From: Nocardia pseudovaccinii NBRC 100343
GTDB taxonomy: Bacteria; Actinomycetota; Actinomycetes; Mycobacteriales; Mycobacteriaceae
Reading direction: 5' to 3'
Length of the DNA stretch: 59,544 bases
Assembly: GCF_001613225.1 (NCBI RefSeq)
Contig: NZ_BDBY01000189.1
Location: 1 to 59,544 of the forward strand
Shown here: positions 35,265 through 44,555 of the stretch, piece by piece
Position numbering within the stretch: the stretch's first letter is position 1
Layout of the letters: each line of letters opens with the position of its first letter
The notes under the pieces: generated by a model
The model's database searches: none
Told to the model about the DNA's origin: nothing
The model's input: the letters and a program-made list of their open reading frames with translations, nothing else
Program-made: the position numbers and the translations under genes

Positions 35265-36343
35265 CATCACGTGCCGTCTCGGCACATTCAGACGCCCGCG
35301 AGGTGCGTGCTGAGGACGCCTTCGATATCTCTGCTCTGACCGCCTGGTTACACGCACACGTGCCGGACCTCGTCGCTGTCCCGGCGGTGCGCCAATTCTC
35401 CGGTGGCGCTTCGAATTTGACCTATCTGCTGGAATATCCCGACCGTGATCTCATTCTGCGTCGCCCTCCGGGAGGCCGACGCGCCGAAGGCACACACGAT
35501 ATCGCCCGCGAGTACCGGGTACAGACAGCACTCGGCCCGGTCTTCGATTACGTACCTGCTACGATCGCGCTCTGCGAGGATCCTGGAATCATCGGTGTCC
35601 CGTTCTATCTGATGCGCCGCCTCGACGGCATCATCCCCCGTAAAGAGCTACCGCCGGAGCTGGACCTGACCAGTGCCCAGGTCCGTAGCCTGTGTACAAA
35701 CGTTCTCGATGTTCTGGTCGGCCTGCACACGGTCGATCCGGACGCGGCGGGCCTGACCTGGATGTCCAAGGGGCACGGCTATGTCGCCCGTCAGGTCGCC
35801 GGGTGGAGTGACCGATACCGGCACGCCAAGACCTGGAACGTGGGCTCGTTCGAATCGGTGATGTGCTGGCTCGCCGACAATCAGCCCGCCGACCGCGCAG
35901 CCGTCCTCATCCACAACGACTTCCGCTTCGACAACATCGTCCTCGACCGCACCGATCCCACCCGCCCGATCGGACTGCTGGACTGGGAAATGGCCACGAT
36001 CGGCGATCCGCTGATGGACCTGGGTGGCGCCCTCGCCTACTGGGTGCAGCAGGACGACGGCCCGGCATTCAAGTTCTTCCGCCGCCAGCCCACCCACACG
36101 TCCGGCATGCTCACCCGCGACGAAGTCGTCGAATACTACTGCCGCCGTATCGGAATCGGCCTCGACGACCACGAATGGGCATTTTACGAGGTCTTCGGCC
36201 TGTTCCGGTTGGCCGTCATCTGCCAGCAGATCTACTACCGCTACCACCACAAACAGACCACCAACCCAGCCTTCCGATTCTTCGGCATAGCCGTCGTTCT
36301 GCTCGAGCGTCGCTGCCGCCGCATCATTCGCAGGATTAGATGA
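35261..36343 (+). CDS. APH-type phosphotransferase (ACAD10/11-like kinase)
   Basis: 360 residues, GTG start at 35261 overlapping the SDR stop. Aminoglycoside-phosphotransferase/choline-kinase fold: FSGGASNLTYLLEYPDRDLI (P-loop), ILRRPPGG with the ATP Lys replaced by RR, catalytic HNDFRFDNIVLD near 218-229, and metal-binding LLDWEMATIGDPLMDLGG near 240-257. This combination is typical of kinases acting on hydroxyacyl-CoA substrates (ACAD10/11, LvaA), not of antibiotic resistance. With the dehydrogenase encoded two genes upstream it would form a two-protein version of ACAD11. Followed one base later by the next gene. Confidence 0.9.
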   Translation: MTSRAVSAHSDAREVRAEDAFDISALTAWLHAHVPDLVAVPAVRQFSGGASNLTYLLEYPDRDLILRRPPGGRRAEGTHDIAREYRVQTALGPVFDYVPATIALCEDPGIIGVPFYLMRRLDGIIPRKELPPELDLTSAQVRSLCTNVLDVLVGLHTVDPDAAGLTWMSKGHGYVARQVAGWSDRYRHAKTWNVGSFESVMCWLADNQPADRAAVLIHNDFRFDNIVLDRTDPTRPIGLLDWEMATIGDPLMDLGGALAYWVQQDDGPAFKFFRRQPTHTSGMLTRDEVVEYYCRRIGIGLDDHEWAFYEVFGLFRLAVICQQIYYRYHHKQTTNPAFRFFGIAVVLLERRCRRIIRRIR

Positions 36344-36344
36344 G

Positions 36345-37787
36345 ATGTCCGTCGACTTCGCTCTTGTGTCGAACACCCGACCCACCACCCCGACACTGAC
36401 CAGGATCCTCGCCGACGCGGCCGAGCCAGCTTCGCCAGAACTGCGAAAACGGGTACTCGATAGCCGGGCATGGCGCACCGATTACGCAGCGTTGCTAGCG
36501 AAGCTGACCAGTGCGACGGCCTATAGCGCCGTGGCACATGCCGTCGCGGCAGCGGGACTTGCCTCTGCCCGGCGTAACATGGTCTGGATCGAGGAGGCTC
36601 GAGAAAAGCCGCTTTGCGAGGTGACGCTCGGCCGCCGTCTGGCGTGGCAGCCACGCACCGCGACCGTGACCGGTGCCACGCAACCGGCGGCGCAGCTGCG
36701 GGTCCCGTATCGTGGCCGGGAACTGGGGGGCTCCGAACTACTCGACCAACTCGACACCTGGGTCTCGCGAGGAATCGCTGAGCCATCCTTCCGAGAAGCC
36801 ATTGCTCGGGTGGCAGCCCATCCACACTGGTTGTCGGTCCCTGGTCGTCGGATCGCACTACTCGGCGCGGGCGCTGAACTGAGCCCGCTCGCGCCACTGT
36901 CTGCCTGGGGTGCGGACGTTCTCGCGGTCGACGTGGCGGGCCGCGACGTGTGGTTACGCATCGCGGAGATTGCGCGAAACGGGGCTGGCATCGTGCGGTG
37001 GCCACTACGTCCCGATGGCACACCGGGCTTGGATGTCACCACCGATCTGGACGAGCTGGCCACCTGGATCAGGACCGAAGCCGCGGACTCCGCACTCGTG
37101 CTGGGCATGTACGCCTACGCCGATCGCGGCACGCACGTCCGAGTCACCATGGCGATCGACCTGCTGGCCACATATCTGAGCTCTCTCGATCCGAAAACCG
37201 CCCTCGCCTATCTCGCTACACCCACCGACGCGTTTGTTGTTCCGCCCGCCGTCGTTGGAGCCGGTCGCACAGCATGGCGCGAACGAGGCCGAGTCGGTTA
37301 TTTGGACTCGGTGGGCCGGTGGGTATCCCGCGGCACCCTGTTCCGTCCCTCGTACACCACAGTGCACACCGACGGTACCGGCCTCGCCGATATCCTTGTC
37401 CCGCAACAAGGTCCGAGCTACGCCCTGGCCAAACGCCTGCAGCGCTGGCGCGGCGTCATCGCCGAATGCGCGGGACATCCGGTTTCGTTCAATGTCGCAC
37501 CCGCATCGTGGACCCGCTCGGTGACCCGCAACAGGGCACTGGCTGCCGCGTATCGCGGTGCACACCACTTCAATGTCGAAGTGTTCGAGCCCGAGACCTG
37601 CCGCGTTCTCATGGCGGCCCTGCTCGTTCATGATCTGAACTACGGCACGGTGTCGCGGCCACATCCAGAAGCGCTGTTCAGTGATCAGGCTCTGCACGGC
37701 GGCCTCTGGCGAACGGCATATGAACCGAAGTCAGCATTAGCTTTCGCGGCTCTTCTCGGCACGCTCGATAGATCCGTCGGCCGATAG
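36345..37787 (+). CDS. conserved-looking protein of unknown function, Rossmann-like
   Basis: 480 residues. Not recognised. Starts one base after the APH stop, so it belongs to the operon. The centre contains a nucleotide-binding-like strand-loop: RRIALLGAGAELSPLAPLSA then WGADVLAVDVAGRDVW (residues about 165-205), as in Rossmann or methyltransferase folds. N-terminal part helical; no signal peptide or membrane segment. The C-terminal section (FNVAPASWTRSVTRNRALAA, HHFNVEVFEPETCRVLMAAL) looks enzymatic but matches no motif I know. Ends just before a strong terminator. Possible role as the missing step of the hydroxyacyl pathway (inference). Confidence 0.8.
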   Translation: MSVDFALVSNTRPTTPTLTRILADAAEPASPELRKRVLDSRAWRTDYAALLAKLTSATAYSAVAHAVAAAGLASARRNMVWIEEAREKPLCEVTLGRRLAWQPRTATVTGATQPAAQLRVPYRGRELGGSELLDQLDTWVSRGIAEPSFREAIARVAAHPHWLSVPGRRIALLGAGAELSPLAPLSAWGADVLAVDVAGRDVWLRIAEIARNGAGIVRWPLRPDGTPGLDVTTDLDELATWIRTEAADSALVLGMYAYADRGTHVRVTMAIDLLATYLSSLDPKTALAYLATPTDAFVVPPAVVGAGRTAWRERGRVGYLDSVGRWVSRGTLFRPSYTTVHTDGTGLADILVPQQGPSYALAKRLQRWRGVIAECAGHPVSFNVAPASWTRSVTRNRALAAAYRGAHHFNVEVFEPETCRVLMAALLVHDLNYGTVSRPHPEALFSDQALHGGLWRTAYEPKSALAFAALLGTLDRSVGR

Positions 37788-37804
37788 AGCGCGAGCACCG
37801 TGAT

Positions 37805-37847
37805 GGGGCTGGTCGGCTGAGCGGAACTCAGCCGACCAGCCCCTTTT
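37805..37847. terminator. strong bidirectional terminator
   Basis: GGGGCTGGTCGGCTGAG (37805-37821), 5-base loop CGGAA, CTCAGCCGACCAGCCCC (37827-37843), then TTTT. A perfect 17-bp stem between convergent operons, with ATCA on the other side. Ends both the plus-strand dehydrogenase/APH operon and the minus-strand hydantoinase operon. Confidence 0.93.
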
Positions 37848-37873
37848 CATTGGGCGACGCCGCATCGGGACAG

Positions 37874-39652
37874 TCAATCGCGCTGGTGCTCGCGGAGTTG
37901 TTCGGTCGCTTGGACATTCACGGCAAGTGATTCGTCCTCGATCGCACCTGCCAACACGACCGCGTATTGATCCACGGCGGCCTCGCGGGAGATCCAGCCT
38001 TCCAGCACATCGGACAAAACCAGTTCCGGTTCACGCTCGCGCGGGTCGCCGAAACCTCCGCCACCCGCACCGCTGGCCCGAACACGCTCGCCGGGCGAGA
38101 GGAACTGGAATCCCATGGTGCCGATATCAATCGGGGAATCACCACGACCGAGGATCTGTCCCCAGGCTTTCGCCCCGGGGCCGCCACCGTTGACGCCCGC
38201 TGCGGGATGCACACCCCCGTCGCCGGCATATGCGACCGTCATGGGAGTGTCTCGCGGCCCGTACACGACGACGGCTGGAGGTGCCCCGCGCCGCCGACCG
38301 GGACCCCCGCCGTCGATCGTCAGCCTTACCTCATCGATCAGAATCGGATACTTGCCTTCGAGCACCTCGACGCTGTCGCGGTGCAGCAGGCCTCCGGTAA
38401 CCGGTAACGCGATGGTGAGCCAGCCGTCGGTATCGGCATGAGCTCCACCGCCGTTATTGCCGATAATGATTTGATTGACGTATTGCGAACCGCCCCTTCG
38501 GTTGTCGGTACCGCCGATCACGGCGGAATCGGCGCCCATCGCGGCCCCGCCCTGTGCCAGTCCGATCCCGGGCAGGTCGCCGAATGCACTCGCCGTCGCG
38601 TTCACCAACCGGTCGGCAACGTTCGTGGTTGCCATCGAGCAACACGTAGGGTGCACTGGAATACCGGCGACGCAGTTCTCGCGAAGTAGGACTTCGATAC
38701 AACGAAACGTGCCGTGATTGTGCGGGATATCGCTGTCCAGAATGTTGAAAAGTCCTGTTACCACGCTGTTGGTCGCGGTCGCCTCACTCTGATTGAAACC
38801 GGCCGGTACGCAGTCCGGATTGTCGCGCAAATCGAGCACGACGGTTCCGGCCTCGGCATCGACGTCCACGATCACCTGCAGCGGGATTCCCTGCTCCACA
38901 CCAGGGAACGGGTCGTGGGTAGCCTTGCCGATGTAGCGACCTGACGGAATCTTGCGCAGTCCTTCGCGCATCCGCCGTTCCGAGTAGTCGAACCATGTCT
39001 CGATGAATGCCTTGATCGTATCTACGCCGTAACGCTCGGTGAGTTCCTGCAGGCGCTTTTCCGCGATCCGGGCGGCACCGAGCGCCGCCAGATAGTCCCC
39101 GTACCACACCTGCGGTACACGGATGCGCCGTCGAGCTGTTCGGATGACTTCTTCGACGTCCCTGCGATCACGTTGGATCCGCACACACGGGAAGCTCACC
39201 GCGCCCTCTTCGAATATATCCCGGGCAAAGGGCATGTACGTCGTCGGGAGTGTATTCCCGATATCAGCCTGATGCGCCTTCGCGCACGCGGTGAAAAGAT
39301 GCTCGCCGTCCACGAAAACGGGTACCAGAATCGTATGGTCCGCATGATGGGTATTGCCCAGATATGGGTCGTTGTGCAAATATGCATCACCGTCGCGCAA
39401 GTCCGGATGCAGTTCTCGCATCGCCTTGGACTGCAAGTGCGAACCGAAGATGTGCACCGGGAGTCCGGCTGCGGAGGCCAGTAGGCGGTCGTCACCGGTC
39501 ACAATCGAACAGGAGAAGTCCCGAGCGACTCCGATCACGGCCGAACGAGCCGTTCGGAGCAGAGTATTGGTCATCTCACGGCCGATGGCCTCGAATCGAT
39601 TGGCAAGGATCGCGACCAGGGTGGGGTCGTCGATCGTAAGGGCGCTGGTCAT
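37874..39652 (-). CDS. hydantoinase B/oxoprolinase-family protein
   Basis: 592 residues. HyuB-type sequence: GREMTNTLLRTARSAVIGVA, DFSCSIVTGDDRLLASAAG, LHNDPYLGNTHHADHTILVP (conserved acidic/His metal-site region), SEATATNSVVTGLFNIL, the long Gly-rich GGGPGRRRG and NGGGPGAKAWGQI, ending SGAGGGGFGDPREREPELVL. Works with the A subunit to open hydantoin/oxoproline rings or, in acetone and acetophenone carboxylases, to carboxylate ketones. ATG overlaps the stop of the A-subunit gene by 4 bases, indicating a complex. Last gene of the minus-strand operon. Confidence 0.92.
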   Translation of the reverse strand: MTSALTIDDPTLVAILANRFEAIGREMTNTLLRTARSAVIGVARDFSCSIVTGDDRLLASAAGLPVHIFGSHLQSKAMRELHPDLRDGDAYLHNDPYLGNTHHADHTILVPVFVDGEHLFTACAKAHQADIGNTLPTTYMPFARDIFEEGAVSFPCVRIQRDRRDVEEVIRTARRRIRVPQVWYGDYLAALGAARIAEKRLQELTERYGVDTIKAFIETWFDYSERRMREGLRKIPSGRYIGKATHDPFPGVEQGIPLQVIVDVDAEAGTVVLDLRDNPDCVPAGFNQSEATATNSVVTGLFNILDSDIPHNHGTFRCIEVLLRENCVAGIPVHPTCCSMATTNVADRLVNATASAFGDLPGIGLAQGGAAMGADSAVIGGTDNRRGGSQYVNQIIIGNNGGGAHADTDGWLTIALPVTGGLLHRDSVEVLEGKYPILIDEVRLTIDGGGPGRRRGAPPAVVVYGPRDTPMTVAYAGDGGVHPAAGVNGGGPGAKAWGQILGRGDSPIDIGTMGFQFLSPGERVRASGAGGGGFGDPREREPELVLSDVLEGWISREAAVDQYAVVLAGAIEDESLAVNVQATEQLREHQRD

Positions 39653-41721
39653 GCTCCAACCTCGATCAGGTAGTTGCCGGTAGATGTCACATGCGCCGTC
39701 GCTCCCGGCGGCAGCACAATGGTCGTGGTCGGTTCTTCGATGATTGCGGGTCCGGCGATTTCATGACCGGGTAAAGCTTCCGCGCCTCGAACAACCACCG
39801 ACTGATGTGCGACGCCGTCGAAGTAGGCGATGCGTCGAACTTCCGGAACCAAGGATGTTGCAGAAGACTCCTGTACTGGCGGCAACGGCGCCCCGGTAGC
39901 CGTGATTGCGCGCAAACGCCAGGACAGGCATTCTACGGGAGCTTCGTTGTCCCGAACCATGAAAAGCCGCTCGTGCTCGGTGCCGAAGATATCGATTAAT
40001 TGCTTGATATCCTCTTCGGTTTCGAATCGTAGATTCGGCAGTTCGACGATGATCTCCCAGTTCTGCTCGGCGTATCGAGCTTCGACCGACAGCCGCAAGT
40101 CGGTGCGATCATACCCGCGCGACCGTAATTTCGAGGCTTCTGCTTCAGCTCGACCGATCAGGGATTCGAGTGTGGCGTTCACTCCGTCGAAATCGAAATT
40201 CCTGGTAGAGGTCGGATGCGTTGCGGAGTACTCGAAAATAATGTCGGAGAATTGCGCACCACACGCACTCAGACCGCCCGCGGTGCGCGGGACGAGAACT
40301 TCGCGACAGCCGAGTTCGCGCATAATCGCCACACAGTTCAACCCGCCAGCACCACCGCCTGCCACGACGAAGCTCTCGCGAGGGTCGACGCCCTCCACGG
40401 TGGTCAGTTCGTGGATCGCGCGGACCATCTGCTCGTTGGCGATGGTGAGGATGGCTGCCGCACACTTTTCGGGGTCGAGACCGATCTTTTCGGCGAGCTC
40501 GCTCACCGCGGAACGTGCGGCGTCGACGTCGAGTGTCAATCGCCCGCCGTGGAAATTGTCCGGATTGAGGTACCCGAGCACCGTGGCGGCGTCGGTGACC
40601 GTCGGCTCGGTGCCGCCGAGCCCGTAGGCGGCCGGTCCCGGGTTCGACCCCGCACTGCGCGGGCCGACACGCAGCAATCCGCCGGAATCCACCCAGGCGA
40701 TGGATCCGCCGCCGGCGCCGATGCTGCGAGCGTCCACCGACGACATGCCTGTCAGATGGCCGAAATACTTTCCACCGAGCCATGTTTCCTGCGTGAAGAC
40801 CACCTTGTCGTCGTGCACCATGCTCACGTCGAAGCTGGTGCCGCCGGTGTCGCACACGATGATGTCGCGCCCGTTGGCATGTGGACTCGCGTACGTCCGG
40901 CCGGAGATCGGAGCCATCGATGGCCCGGACCGTGCGCTGTAGATCGGGCGCTGTGCGAGTTCCGATACGTGCATGACCCCGCCGAACGACGTTGCCGCCA
41001 TGAGCTCACCTGCGAATCCGTGCGCCTTCAGATCCATGTGCAGGTCGGTCAGATGCGACTGCATCAATGGCTTCAATGATGCGTCGATCGCGGCTGACGA
41101 GGCACGACGGAATTCGCGTAGCACTGGATTGAGCTGATGTGACAGCGTGATCGGAATGCCGGGCAAATGTTGCTCGAGCAACTCACCGAGACGTAGCTCG
41201 TGTGCGGGATTGACCGTTGACCACAGCAAGCACACCGCCACCGCCTCGACATGCCGTTGCCGCAGGCCCTCGATGATCGCAACGGCACCGGTCTCGTCGA
41301 GCTCGCGGACGATTCCGCCCTCGGCATCGATACGTTCATCGATCTCGAAGGTCAACCGCCTCGGCACGTATGGCTCCGGATACTCCACGGCGAAGTCGAA
41401 CGCGTCCAACCTGCCGCCTTCGCGCATGACGAGGGTCTCGGGATGACCGGCGGTGGTCAGCAGTGCGGTTCTGGCGGTCTCACCCTCGATGATCGCGTTG
41501 GTGGCGCGAGTGGTCGCATAGACGAACAGATCCGCACCGGTCAGCACCTCTTCACGGGTCCGGCCGAGTACGGCCGCGGCGGCGTCGAGCCCCTCCCAGA
41601 TGCCGACAAAAACGCGATCGTGGTTCGTGAGTGCCTTTCCGAGCGCGATATTTCCGTTGCCGTCGGCCACCACGACATCGGTAAAGGTTCCTCCCGTGTC
41701 GATGGTGATTCTGAATGCCAT
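39649..41721 (-). CDS. hydantoinase A/oxoprolinase-family protein
   Basis: 690 residues from the ATG at 41721 (MAFRITIDTGGTFTDVVVAD) with GAGGAGAAC upstream. Actin-like ATPase fold: DTGGTFTD near 8-15, ATTRATNAIIEG, SSAAIDASLKPLMQSHL, CDTGGTSFDVSMVHD, the metal/ATP region GAGGGSIAWVDSGGLLRVGP, NPGPAAYGLGGTEPTVTDA, and FVVAGGGAGGLNCVAI. In carboxylase members this subunit binds ATP and phosphorylates the substrate. Partner of the B subunit encoded downstream (4-base overlap). No separate small gamma subunit, as found in acetone carboxylase, is seen nearby. Confidence 0.92.
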   Translation of the reverse strand: MAFRITIDTGGTFTDVVVADGNGNIALGKALTNHDRVFVGIWEGLDAAAAVLGRTREEVLTGADLFVYATTRATNAIIEGETARTALLTTAGHPETLVMREGGRLDAFDFAVEYPEPYVPRRLTFEIDERIDAEGGIVRELDETGAVAIIEGLRQRHVEAVAVCLLWSTVNPAHELRLGELLEQHLPGIPITLSHQLNPVLREFRRASSAAIDASLKPLMQSHLTDLHMDLKAHGFAGELMAATSFGGVMHVSELAQRPIYSARSGPSMAPISGRTYASPHANGRDIIVCDTGGTSFDVSMVHDDKVVFTQETWLGGKYFGHLTGMSSVDARSIGAGGGSIAWVDSGGLLRVGPRSAGSNPGPAAYGLGGTEPTVTDAATVLGYLNPDNFHGGRLTLDVDAARSAVSELAEKIGLDPEKCAAAILTIANEQMVRAIHELTTVEGVDPRESFVVAGGGAGGLNCVAIMRELGCREVLVPRTAGGLSACGAQFSDIIFEYSATHPTSTRNFDFDGVNATLESLIGRAEAEASKLRSRGYDRTDLRLSVEARYAEQNWEIIVELPNLRFETEEDIKQLIDIFGTEHERLFMVRDNEAPVECLSWRLRAITATGAPLPPVQESSATSLVPEVRRIAYFDGVAHQSVVVRGAEALPGHEIAGPAIIEEPTTTIVLPPGATAHVTSTGNYLIEVGA

Positions 41722-41731
41722 TTTGTTCTCC

Positions 41732-43294
41732 TCAGTTGTACGCCGCATCGATATCCGATCTGGTCAGGAGTTCGGATTCGAGACTTCGCAATTCCGTGCG
41801 CCGAATCTTGCTGGTTTCCGTGCGCGGGATCTTTTCGACCAGCTGGAAAAGCGTCGGCACCATGAACTTGGCCATGACAGAATGGCACCAGTCCACCAAG
41901 CCGGTGAAATCAGCTCCGGGCACCGGTACGATCACCGCTTTGATATCGTCTTCGCCCAGTTCGGACGGCACACCGACGACGCCCACCTCGGCGATACCTG
42001 GATGGCCGAGCAGCGCCGTTTCGACTTCCTGTGGTGAGACGTTCTCGCCTCGCACTCGGATGAAATCCGTCATCCGCTCGACGAAGTAGATATATCCCGC
42101 GCTGTCCATGCGGCCGATATCGCCGGTTTGGAACCAGCCCTCGCGCCACGCGTTCGCGGTACGTTCGGGTTCGTCAAGATAGCCGCTCATCATCACGTTC
42201 GCACGCTGTGGTCGAAAGACGATTCGGCCTTGCTCGCCGTGCGGCAGCTGCTTACCCTGATCGTCGTGGATTTGGATCTCGAAATTGGGATTCGCCGGTC
42301 CGCAGCTGCCGTTCGGCAAATTCAGCTCTAGTGTCGGCATGCTCAGTGGTTCGGCCTCCGACATGCCATAGACATCGAGCATCCGAACACCGAATCGCTG
42401 CTCGAAGTCGCGCCGCAAGCCTGCTGGCAGGTGACCCGCGATCCCCATCCGCAGATTGTGGGAACGATCTCTGGGATCGGGCGCAGCCGCGTAGAGCAGC
42501 TCCAGAACACTGACGAATCCGCCGAATAATGTTGCGCCGCAATCGCGTATCTGATTCCAGAACTGCGACAGCGAAAAGGTCTCGAACAGTGCCACTGTGG
42601 CACCGGCGCGCATCGCTACTCCGAATACATCCATCTGGGCCGCGATGTGAAAGTACGGAGCCCAGTTGTGAAAGACGTCGCGCTCGTCGACCGCCCATGC
42701 CTTTGCCAGCTCGGCGCTGCCCGCGTCGAACATGCCGTGGGGTACAACGACTCCCTTGGACCGGCCGGTGGTACCGGAACTGAAGAGAATGGTCGCGGGC
42801 GCATCCGGGCGGTTCCCAACGGGCTTCCACACCGGGTCGGACGGCACGCTGCGAATCAGATCCCAGAACGAGAGCGGGCCGTCTGCACCGCCGTCTACAA
42901 GCACCACTGTGCGACCTGCCGCGGCGTCGACTGACTCGAGCTGGTCCAACCCGCTCAGGTCGGTGAGTACGACGGTCGAGTCCACGCGGGCCACCATCTC
43001 GGCCAGCGCGTCACCGCGCTGACCACGGTTGAGCGTCACGGGAACCATGCCCGCCGCTTGCGCGCCGAGCCAGGCGTATATCGCCTCGGGGCCGTTGCCC
43101 AAATACAAAGTGACCCGGTCATTTCCACCGTTCGAGTCGTTCAGATCCCGCAGCGCGCGACCGGTGCGTGATACGAGGTCGACGGCGTCGCGGTAGGTGA
43201 TCGCCTCGCCGTTCCAGATAAGAAATGCCCGGTCGGGATGGCGCACACCGGCAGCGAAGAGATGGTCTGCCAGTCCCACCGCAGTTGTCATCAT
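41732..43294 (-). CDS. AMP-dependent acyl-CoA synthetase/ligase
   Basis: 520 residues. Class I adenylate-forming enzyme: P-loop ILFSSGTTGRSKGVVVPHG near 170, DVYGMSEAEPLSM (A5 motif), GWFQTGDIGRMDSAGYIYFV with the hinge Asp, RMTDFIRVRGENVSPQEVE (A8), and the catalytic Lys in PRTETSKIRRTELR near 500. Activates a carboxylic acid as its CoA thioester via acyl-AMP. Overlaps the upstream gene (ATGATGA), so the two are translationally coupled. Best bacterial relatives by motif are crotonobetaine/carnitine-CoA ligase-type and short-acid ligases (family impression only). Confidence 0.92.
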   Translation of the reverse strand: MMTTAVGLADHLFAAGVRHPDRAFLIWNGEAITYRDAVDLVSRTGRALRDLNDSNGGNDRVTLYLGNGPEAIYAWLGAQAAGMVPVTLNRGQRGDALAEMVARVDSTVVLTDLSGLDQLESVDAAAGRTVVLVDGGADGPLSFWDLIRSVPSDPVWKPVGNRPDAPATILFSSGTTGRSKGVVVPHGMFDAGSAELAKAWAVDERDVFHNWAPYFHIAAQMDVFGVAMRAGATVALFETFSLSQFWNQIRDCGATLFGGFVSVLELLYAAAPDPRDRSHNLRMGIAGHLPAGLRRDFEQRFGVRMLDVYGMSEAEPLSMPTLELNLPNGSCGPANPNFEIQIHDDQGKQLPHGEQGRIVFRPQRANVMMSGYLDEPERTANAWREGWFQTGDIGRMDSAGYIYFVERMTDFIRVRGENVSPQEVETALLGHPGIAEVGVVGVPSELGEDDIKAVIVPVPGADFTGLVDWCHSVMAKFMVPTLFQLVEKIPRTETSKIRRTELRSLESELLTRSDIDAAYN

Positions 43295-44460
43295 GCATCC
43301 CCTTCCGATTTGACGATGGACAACATCGAGGGATCCGCATCCTCCGATTTCGTGGCGAAATCAGCGAGCCGTTCGAAGAACTCGCTCGGTTCGAATGCCG
43401 ATTCCGGCGCCAAAACTCCGGCCGGTGTGTCAGCGTGACGGACCAGGAGATCGAGTCCGACCGCCAGCGGGATACCCGTAGCTCCGCCCATCCGGCCCGG
43501 CAGGCTATAGGACGGTGTGATGGTGGCGAGCACACTCATTCCCTGTTCGGCACCATCACCGGTCGCCAGGGCCCACACCAGGGGAAGCGCGTCATGGAAT
43601 GGGCGACGAGCCGCCGCCAGCTTCTCCCCGGCCTGTCCGAGCGTCAGTTCGCCGTTCGCATAGCCGGTCGCGACTGTCCGCAACGGGTCGAAGAACCAGT
43701 CGGGCCCGCTCATCACGTTGAGGGAGGTGTTCCGCACCGGGATATTTCCTGCCAGAGTTATGGGCTCGGGGTGACCACAGGTGTAGACGGTGTGCTGGCC
43801 CAAGCCGGGAAAGCTGAGCTCGATGCGCTCGAGCGGAGCAGGTTCCGCCCAGCCGCCGTTTTGCCACGTCCGAATTTGCCCGCTGGATTGTCTGAGAAAA
43901 TGGTCCAGCGCAGCCGAGGGGCCGGACGAGCTGTCGGCTGGATCTGCCGACGCACCCACGAGTGCCCAGCCGGTGTACAGCTCGTCGACCTGATCCAGCT
44001 CCGAGGCCGCGGCCCGAGCGAGCAGATTGCTGAGGCCGGGACTCGCGCCCATGCCCTTTACTACTCGTACACCAGCGGACTTGGCCGCGGCATCCAATTC
44101 CAGCGCGGCGACCGTCGACTCCCAGTCGTCATCGATATCCAGGTAGTCGCAACCCGATTCGATCGCCGCGCGCAGAATCCGCTCGCCGTACATTACGAAC
44201 GGCCCCATGGTGTTCAGCACGATGTCGCTGGCAGCGAACACCTGACGTATCGCTACCGTATCGGTTACATCGAGCTGCACCGCCCTGGCCGGGGCACCGA
44301 CTTCCTCGCAGATCTGCTGTGCCCGTTCGAGATTGATATCGGCGACAACCAGATCACCGATGAAATCGAGCCGAGCGGCAGTGCGCAGGGCCCAGCGGCC
44401 CATGGCACCCGCGCCACCGACTATGGTGACTCGCTTGCCGGTATTTTCGATACTGCTCAT
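43291..44460 (-). CDS. saccharopine dehydrogenase-like NAD(P)-binding protein
   Basis: 389 residues from the ATG at 44460 (MSSIENTGKRVTIVGGAGAM), preceded by GGAGGCTC. Rossmann motif VGGAGAMGRW near 14-23, VVADINLERAQQI, and LNTMGPFVMYGERILRAAIE followed by CDYLDIDDDWE, as in saccharopine dehydrogenase/homospermidine synthase-fold proteins. The remainder contains GMGASPGLSNLLARAAASEL. Enzymes in this fold reduce imines or carbonyls, but many are of unknown role. Second gene of the operon that begins with the monooxygenase. Confidence 0.85.
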   Translation of the reverse strand: MSSIENTGKRVTIVGGAGAMGRWALRTAARLDFIGDLVVADINLERAQQICEEVGAPARAVQLDVTDTVAIRQVFAASDIVLNTMGPFVMYGERILRAAIESGCDYLDIDDDWESTVAALELDAAAKSAGVRVVKGMGASPGLSNLLARAAASELDQVDELYTGWALVGASADPADSSSGPSAALDHFLRQSSGQIRTWQNGGWAEPAPLERIELSFPGLGQHTVYTCGHPEPITLAGNIPVRNTSLNVMSGPDWFFDPLRTVATGYANGELTLGQAGEKLAAARRPFHDALPLVWALATGDGAEQGMSVLATITPSYSLPGRMGGATGIPLAVGLDLLVRHADTPAGVLAPESAFEPSEFFERLADFATKSEDADPSMLSIVKSEGDA

Positions 44461-44555
44461 CTGAGCCTCCAAATATTTTGCTGTCCGATTTGCCGCCCGT
44501 ACGCGGCACCGGCCTTCAACGAATCCTTTGTGACGCAACGGAGTACGAGCTTTCT

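Noticed and set aside
35261..36343. APH-type protein as an aminoglycoside-resistance kinase
   Set aside because: Its motif set and its operon with an acyl-CoA dehydrogenase and an SDR match ACAD10/11-type metabolic kinases.
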